Part shown: piece by piece, positions 6,552-9,579 of the stretch | Numbering within the stretch: the first letter of the stretch is position 1 | Layout of the letters: every line of letters starts with the position of its first letter | DNA from: Tannerella sp. | Lineage (GTDB): Bacteria; Bacteroidota; Bacteroidia; Bacteroidales; Tannerellaceae | NCBI GenBank assembly: GCA_031289515.1 | Contig: JAITPH010000250.1 | Span: 1-9,579, forward strand | Direction of reading: 5' to 3' | Length of the DNA stretch: 9,579 nt | The notes under the pieces: generated by a model | Seen by the model: the letters and a program-made list of their open reading frames with translations, nothing else | What the model was told of the DNA's origin: nothing | The model's database searches: none | Position numbers and translations under genes: made by a program

Positions 6552-7424
6552 ATGAAAAGAAAAAAAATTTTAGCAGCAATCGTTTTGCTCACGTGCGTAA
6601 CAATGTATGCACAAGAAAGTCAAGTATTTGAAACGCGGACATTGACGAGCCGGATACTAAAAACGGATCGCCGGTATGCAGTCTATTTGCCTCCGGGCTA
6701 TAACAGCACGGACGTAAGTTATCCTGTGCTGTATCTTCTGCATGGGTCGGGCGACGACCATACAGGCTGGGTACAGTTCGGGCAAGTTCAACACATTGCC
6801 GACAAAGCCATTGCCGAAGGTAAGGCGGCGCCCATGATTATTGTCATGCCGGACGCCAATACCGGCGTGCGCGGCTATGTGAATGTGATAGACGGAAAAT
6901 TCGATTTCGAGAATTTCTTCTTCGACGAACTGATACCTCACATCGAGAAAACCTATCGGGTACGCACCGAAAGACGCTACCGTTCCGTTTCAGGATTGTC
7001 TATGGGCGGCGGCGGAACTATCACCTACACTCTTCACAGGCCGGATTTGTTTGCGGCGGCAGCTCCTCTGAGCGCCTCTACAGGAACATGGGATTTTGAA
7101 AAATTCAAGTCCGATACAAAGAAGAGATACCCAGACATCCCGGACGATAAGATCGAATCTTACTGCAAACTGCATGATGTGGAATCTGTCCTCAAAGACG
7201 CTTCGGAAGATAAATTGAAGCTGATCAAGAGCGTTCGCTGGTATATAAGTTGCGGCGACGACGATTTCCTGTACGAAGGCAATAGCCTGATGCACATCTG
7301 TTTCAGAAAGAACAATATCCCGCACGAATACCGTGTGAAGGATGGCGGACATACTTGGACGTATTGGCGGATGGAGTTGCCGCTTGTTATGGAATTTGTA
7401 TCTGCTTCATTTACACAGTATTAG
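6552..7424 (+). CDS. Secreted CE1-type esterase (esterase D/feruloyl or acetyl-xylan esterase family)
   Basis: A 290-residue alpha/beta hydrolase of the putative-esterase (esterase D, CE1) family. Residues 1-20 form a signal peptide (positive MKRKK, hydrophobic core, cleavage near MYA-QE), so it acts in the periplasm or outside. The strand with YLLHGSGDD (61-69) supplies the oxyanion region; Ser150 in SGLSMGG is the nucleophile, an Asp in CGDDD (236-238) and His267 in DGGHTW complete the triad. The His followed by a Trp-rich stretch (HTWTYWR) is typical of xylanase-associated CE1 domains. Relatives hydrolyse feruloyl or acetyl esters on xylan, or S-formylglutathione; the signal peptide and the xyl neighbours favour the carbohydrate role. 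It is divergent from xylR with 261 bp between them. The start at 6552 was chosen because an upstream ATG at 6522 precedes the expected transcription start. No clear hairpin terminator follows. Confidence 0.9.
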   Translation: MKRKKILAAIVLLTCVTMYAQESQVFETRTLTSRILKTDRRYAVYLPPGYNSTDVSYPVLYLLHGSGDDHTGWVQFGQVQHIADKAIAEGKAAPMIIVMPDANTGVRGYVNVIDGKFDFENFFFDELIPHIEKTYRVRTERRYRSVSGLSMGGGGTITYTLHRPDLFAAAAPLSASTGTWDFEKFKSDTKKRYPDIPDDKIESYCKLHDVESVLKDASEDKLKLIKSVRWYISCGDDDFLYEGNSLMHICFRKNNIPHEYRVKDGGHTWTYWRMELPLVMEFVSASFTQY

Positions 7425-7476
7425 ATATTATTTTTTCGATTTTACGTTTATTTAACATAAAAAATTTCGGAATCGC

Positions 7477-7506
7477 TTGTTCCGTAGAAAAATGTTTGTA
7501 CCTTTG
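7477..7506 (+). promoter_or_regulatory. Bacteroidetes-type promoter of the SPFH operon
   Basis: TTG at 7477-7479, a 19-bp spacer, then TACCTTTG at 7499-7506, an almost ideal match to the phylum consensus. Transcription would start near 7511, leaving a leader of about 50 nt. A 5-bp inverted repeat, CGGAA (7468-7472) and TTCCG (7480-7484), brackets the TTG box. Confidence 0.75.
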
Positions 7507-7538
7507 CGGTATCAAAATAATATCATTTTAATATCATT
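7507..7538 (+). repeat. 11-bp-phased direct repeats in the SPFH operon leader
   Basis: TAATATCATT occurs twice without change (7518-7527 and 7529-7538), one base apart. A third, partial copy sharing TATCA lies one period earlier (7510-7514), so TATCA recurs three times at an exact 11-bp step. The array covers the predicted transcription start and early leader. Tandem half-sites about one helical turn apart are how Arc/MetJ-type ribbon-helix-helix proteins bind, and the third gene of this operon encodes such a protein; binding here is inferred. Confidence 0.55.
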
Positions 7539-7559
7539 AATTCTTAAAAAATTACTTCT

Positions 7560-8513
7560 ATGAAGACAAGTGAAGAAAAATTTTCAGGCGTAAAACTCTC
7601 TGGTGTTCCCATGCTGGGTTTGAATTTTTTGTTTTTTGCCGCCATTATCTGCGGCTTTGTTTTGATTGCCGATGGAGATGACTTCGACGCATTATCAGCC
7701 GTTTTGATAATTGTGTTGATTGTATTGACAATCATCAATTCTATCTTTTGGGGCGGTTTCTTTAAAATCGAACCGAATGAAGCTCGTGTTATGGTTTTCT
7801 TCGGAAAATATCGCGGCAGTATCAAAGAAAACGGATTTTTTTGGGCTAATCCGTTCTATAACAAGCAGAAATTGACTTTACGTGCACGCAATCTCGACGT
7901 AGAGCCTATCAAGGTAAACGACAAAAAAGGCAATCCCGTAATGATAGGTCAGGTGCTGGTTTGGCGCATAAGGGACACTTACAAAGCCTCTTTTGACATT
8001 GACAACACGTCAGCACAAAAACAAGTTGGCGTTTCCATGCAGAATGACAAAATGAAGGCTTACGAGTATTTTGTCAAGGTGCAAAGCGATGCCGCGCTGC
8101 GTTTGGTGGCGGGAATGTTTGCCTACGACAACTCCGAAAACGAGGACGAAAAACTGACTTTGCGTTCCGGAGGCGAGGATATCAATACCATTCTCGAAAA
8201 GCAACTCAACGAAAGGCTGTCGATTGCCGGTATCGAAGTGTTGGAAGCCCGCGTCAATTATTTGGCTTATGCGCCGGAGATTGCGGCGGTCATGCTTCGC
8301 CGTCAGCAGGCGGACGCCATCATCAGCGCGCGCGAAAAAATCGTGGACGGCGCTGTCGGAATGGTTAAACATGCGTTGTCGAAACTGTCTTCCGAAGCAA
8401 TTATCGACATGGACGACGAGAAAAAAGCGGCAATGGTCTCCAATCTGCTTGTGGTGCTTTGCAGCGACGAACACGCTCAGCCGATTGTAAATGTCGGAAC
8501 GCTACATAATTGA
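7560..8513 (+). CDS. SPFH/band 7 domain membrane protein
   Basis: A 317-residue protein with two N-terminal hydrophobic segments (about 18-37 and 44-67), then an SPFH (stomatin/prohibitin/flotillin/HflKC) domain of roughly residues 68-235, recognisable by FFKIEPNEARVMVFFGKYRGS and NGFFWANPFYNKQKLTLRARNLDVE, and an Ala/Arg-rich helical region (VMLRRQQADAIISAREKIVDGA) typical of the end of the domain. SPFH proteins form oligomers in membranes that scaffold microdomains or regulate proteases. It lacks the long coiled coil and the NfeD partner of typical flotillins. The short basic start with LSGVPML before the membrane segments resembles SPFH proteins that in many bacteria lie next to small ribbon-helix-helix genes, which agrees with its neighbour at 9143. 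It is the first gene after the promoter at 7477-7506. Precise function is unknown. Confidence 0.85.
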   Translation: MKTSEEKFSGVKLSGVPMLGLNFLFFAAIICGFVLIADGDDFDALSAVLIIVLIVLTIINSIFWGGFFKIEPNEARVMVFFGKYRGSIKENGFFWANPFYNKQKLTLRARNLDVEPIKVNDKKGNPVMIGQVLVWRIRDTYKASFDIDNTSAQKQVGVSMQNDKMKAYEYFVKVQSDAALRLVAGMFAYDNSENEDEKLTLRSGGEDINTILEKQLNERLSIAGIEVLEARVNYLAYAPEIAAVMLRRQQADAIISAREKIVDGAVGMVKHALSKLSSEAIIDMDDEKKAAMVSNLLVVLCSDEHAQPIVNVGTLHN

Positions 8514-8562
8514 TTTACAGTATTTTGGTTATCTATTCTGTAACTTCTTAACTTCAATGTTT

Positions 8563-9132
8563 ATGAAAGAGGAAAATATATTTTATGAGTGTCAACGACC
8601 AAGCGTTTTTGTAAGGACATTCCTGCTGATTATATATGTTATAAACTTGATAATATTTGTATTAGGTGTTTCTTTTGATATAAAACCGTTTGAAAGTTTT
8701 TTCTCGAACATCTATCCGATGATTTTTCTGAATATAACGCTGCCGTTGTTGCCCGGTATTTGGTTTCTTATTTATAACATAAAACTGATAATCAATGATG
8801 AAGGCATTATTGTGAAGGGGTTTCCATTGTTTAAGGCAAAATTTTTCGCATGGAAAGACATTGAACTGGCTTATATTCGCAAATATCGCGCTCTTAACGA
8901 ATATGGCGGTTGGGGATACAAATTTTTCAGTTTCAATATCTTGCGGATAGGATTAATGCGGAAAAACATCAATTCATCGGCAGTTGGATACGGAAAAGCA
9001 ATAACCATATCCGGAAATATGGGTTTGCAACTTGTTTTGAATAGCGGGGAAAAATGGATGCTCGGAACGCATCGCTCCGAAGAAATGACGGATTTCCTGA
9101 AAAGAATCAATAAACTGAGCATTGTAGAATAA
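8563..9132 (+). CDS. Membrane protein with two transmembrane helices and a C-terminal PH-like region
   Basis: A 189-residue protein. Residues 15-37 and 51-73 are strongly hydrophobic and separated by a short loop, predicting a membrane hairpin. The rest (about 74-189) has alternating strand-like stretches, beginning LIINDEGIIVKGFPLF and including FFAWKDIELAYI, GGWGYK, ITISGNMGLQLVL and EKWMLGTHRSEEM. The pattern GGWG, then SGNxGxQLxL, then GT-x2-SEE, is like the C-terminal part of small bacterial membrane proteins with PH-like folds, although I do not assign a named family. The frame is open from an ATG at 8491 overlapping the SPFH gene by 23 bp; the start at 8563 was preferred because the extra 24 residues carry no recognisable feature and KEENIFYECQR resembles the usual start of such proteins. 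The ATG at 8557 is equally close. It follows the SPFH gene by 49 bp and very probably shares its transcript. Confidence 0.75.
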   Translation: MKEENIFYECQRPSVFVRTFLLIIYVINLIIFVLGVSFDIKPFESFFSNIYPMIFLNITLPLLPGIWFLIYNIKLIINDEGIIVKGFPLFKAKFFAWKDIELAYIRKYRALNEYGGWGYKFFSFNILRIGLMRKNINSSAVGYGKAITISGNMGLQLVLNSGEKWMLGTHRSEEMTDFLKRINKLSIVE

Positions 9133-9142
9133 TTGTAGAATA
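9121..9142 (+). repeat. Perfect 11-bp tandem duplication at the gene junction
   Basis: ATTGTAGAATA occurs twice back to back (9121-9131 and 9132-9142), directly before the ATG at 9143. The stop codon of the membrane protein (9130-9132) spans the repeat junction. Removing one copy would leave TAATG, with stop and start sharing one base. Confidence 0.85.
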
Positions 9143-9325
9143 ATGGAAGAGAAAAACAAAACGAAGAGTTTTGTACTGCGCATAGATGCGGAAATGATGG
9201 GCGCAATTGAAAAATGGGCAGCCGACGATTTCCGAAGCGTGAACGGACAAATTCTGTTCCTGCTCGACAATGCTTTGAAAAAGAGCGGACGAAAACCGAA
9301 AAAAAACGCTCCGAAATGTGAGTAA
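9143..9325 (+). CDS. Arc-type ribbon-helix-helix DNA-binding protein
   Basis: A 60-residue protein with the three parts of a ribbon-helix-helix fold: a strand (TKSFVLRID, about 7-15), helix A (AEMMGAIEKWAADDF, 16-30) and helix B starting RSVNGQILFLLDNALKKSG (31-49), followed by a Lys/Arg/Pro-rich tail. RSVN followed by hydrophobic helix positions matches the Arc repressor signature. Such proteins act as dimers that insert the paired strands into the major groove, often as neighbouring dimers on repeated half-sites. No toxin gene is next to it, so it need not be an antitoxin; the partners are the SPFH protein and the two-helix membrane protein. It probably binds its own operon leader, where 11-bp-phased repeats lie (7507-7538). 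It starts 10 bp after the previous stop codon. No Shine-Dalgarno sequence is visible, as is usual in this phylum. Confidence 0.85.
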   Translation: MEEKNKTKSFVLRIDAEMMGAIEKWAADDFRSVNGQILFLLDNALKKSGRKPKKNAPKCE

Positions 9326-9374
9326 TATCGCCATGATGGCGGAACGAGACACCATGCGATTCAACCAAGGCTGC

Positions 9375-9456
9375 TGTTCGGACAAGGTTGCACCCCGGTC
9401 ATTATCCTGAAAGGTTACGCCTTTCGTTATATATCAGGTGCAACCTTGTCAGAACA
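9375..9456. repeat. 82-bp imperfect inverted repeat between convergent genes
   Basis: Arms of 20 bp (9375-9394 and 9437-9456) pair in 19 of 20 positions; the core arm is GACAAGGTTGCACC. The 42-bp centre has its own 6-bp stem, GAAAGG-TTACG-CCTTTC (9409-9425). The element is flanked by TGC on both sides (9372-9374 and 9457-9459), which could be a 3-bp target duplication or chance. It lies between the ends of two convergent genes. It may be a MITE-like remnant or a bidirectional terminator without a T tract; no T run follows on either strand. Confidence 0.75.
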
Positions 9457-9480
9457 TGCAATAACCGGCGCTATTCCAAG

Positions 9481-9579
9481 TTATTTTTTAATAGCTGCAT
9501 GAACCTGCGATACTGGAATATCCAGAAAACAAGCTATTTGATCAGGCGAATCACCTCGTTTAAGAGCTTGACGGATGAG
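9481..9579 (-). CDS. C-terminal end of a gene, possibly Rpn-type PD-(D/E)XK nuclease/transposase (partial)
   Basis: The last 32 codons and TAA stop of a minus-strand gene that continues beyond the window edge. The peptide reads LIRQALKRGDSPDQIACF and then LDIPVSQVHAAIKK. A helix-turn-helix-like tail of the form AL-x-x-G-x-SPxQIA, then LDIPVSQV, resembles the C-terminal ends of Rpn family recombination-promoting nuclease/transposase proteins of Bacteroidetes, where a short repeat-like helical tail follows the nuclease domain. The catalytic domain is outside the window, so the assignment is tentative; another protein with a small HTH tail is possible. It is convergent with the ribbon-helix-helix gene. 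Confidence 0.5.
   Translation of the reverse strand, partial: LIRQALKRGDSPDQIACFLDIPVSQVHAAIKK

Noticed and set aside
7492..7563. A 23-codon frame (MFVPLRYQNN...) whose TGA overlaps the ATG of the SPFH gene
   Set aside because: Its start lies before the predicted transcription start, inside the promoter, so it would not be transcribed; the overlap looks accidental.
8010..8474. A 154-codon open frame on the minus strand opposite the SPFH gene
   Set aside because: Shadow of the SPFH coding frame with His/Phe-rich sequence lacking any domain pattern.
9143..9325. Ribbon-helix-helix gene as the antitoxin of a toxin-antitoxin pair
   Set aside because: No small toxin-like gene (RelE, ParE, MazF, HicA or PIN type) adjoins it; both co-directional neighbours are membrane proteins.
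9375..9456. Inverted repeat as a standard rho-independent terminator
   Set aside because: Neither strand has a T run after the hairpin, and the loop is 42 bp long.

Overview
The window reads as a chromosomal segment of a member of the Bacteroidetes, most likely Bacteroidales. Three promoters fit the phylum-specific pattern of a TTG/TTTG box followed about 19 to 22 bp later by TAnnTTTG. The genes lack strong Shine-Dalgarno sequences. The xylose regulator is of the Nudix type, and one esterase resembles the BD-FAE group common in this phylum. No rRNA, tRNA, CRISPR array or complete insertion sequence was seen.

The left two thirds is a xylose and xylan-decoration locus. On the minus strand an operon runs xylR (Nudix-type regulator), xylB (xylulokinase), xylA (xylose isomerase), xylE (xylose/proton symporter), with gaps of 25, 33 and 12 bp, and ends in a strong intrinsic terminator at about 1201-1242. 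Past that terminator a separate minus-strand unit with its own textbook Bacteroidetes promoter encodes a 34-residue peptide and then a secreted alpha/beta-hydrolase esterase (158-979). Divergent from xylR, on the plus strand, lies a second secreted esterase of the CE1/esterase-D type (6552-7424). The xylR/esterase intergenic region carries two nearly identical 19-bp palindromes spaced exactly 32 bp apart, likely operators of the regulator. Inferred joint role: the esterases remove acyl or feruloyl groups from xylan fragments outside the cytoplasm, XylE imports xylose, XylA and XylB convert it to xylulose 5-phosphate, and XylR adjusts expression. No glycoside hydrolase or SusC/SusD gene is in view.

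The right third holds an apparently separate plus-strand operon: an SPFH (band 7) membrane protein, a two-helix membrane protein with a possible PH-like C-terminal part, and a 60-residue Arc-type ribbon-helix-helix DNA-binding protein. Its leader has an 11-bp-phased repeat that fits ribbon-helix-helix binding, so autoregulation is plausible. This three-gene unit has no assigned function that I know of and is the best candidate here for an undescribed system.

The right end contains an 82-bp imperfect inverted repeat between convergent genes and the last 32 codons of a minus-strand gene that resembles the tail of Rpn-type PD-(D/E)XK nuclease/transposase proteins.
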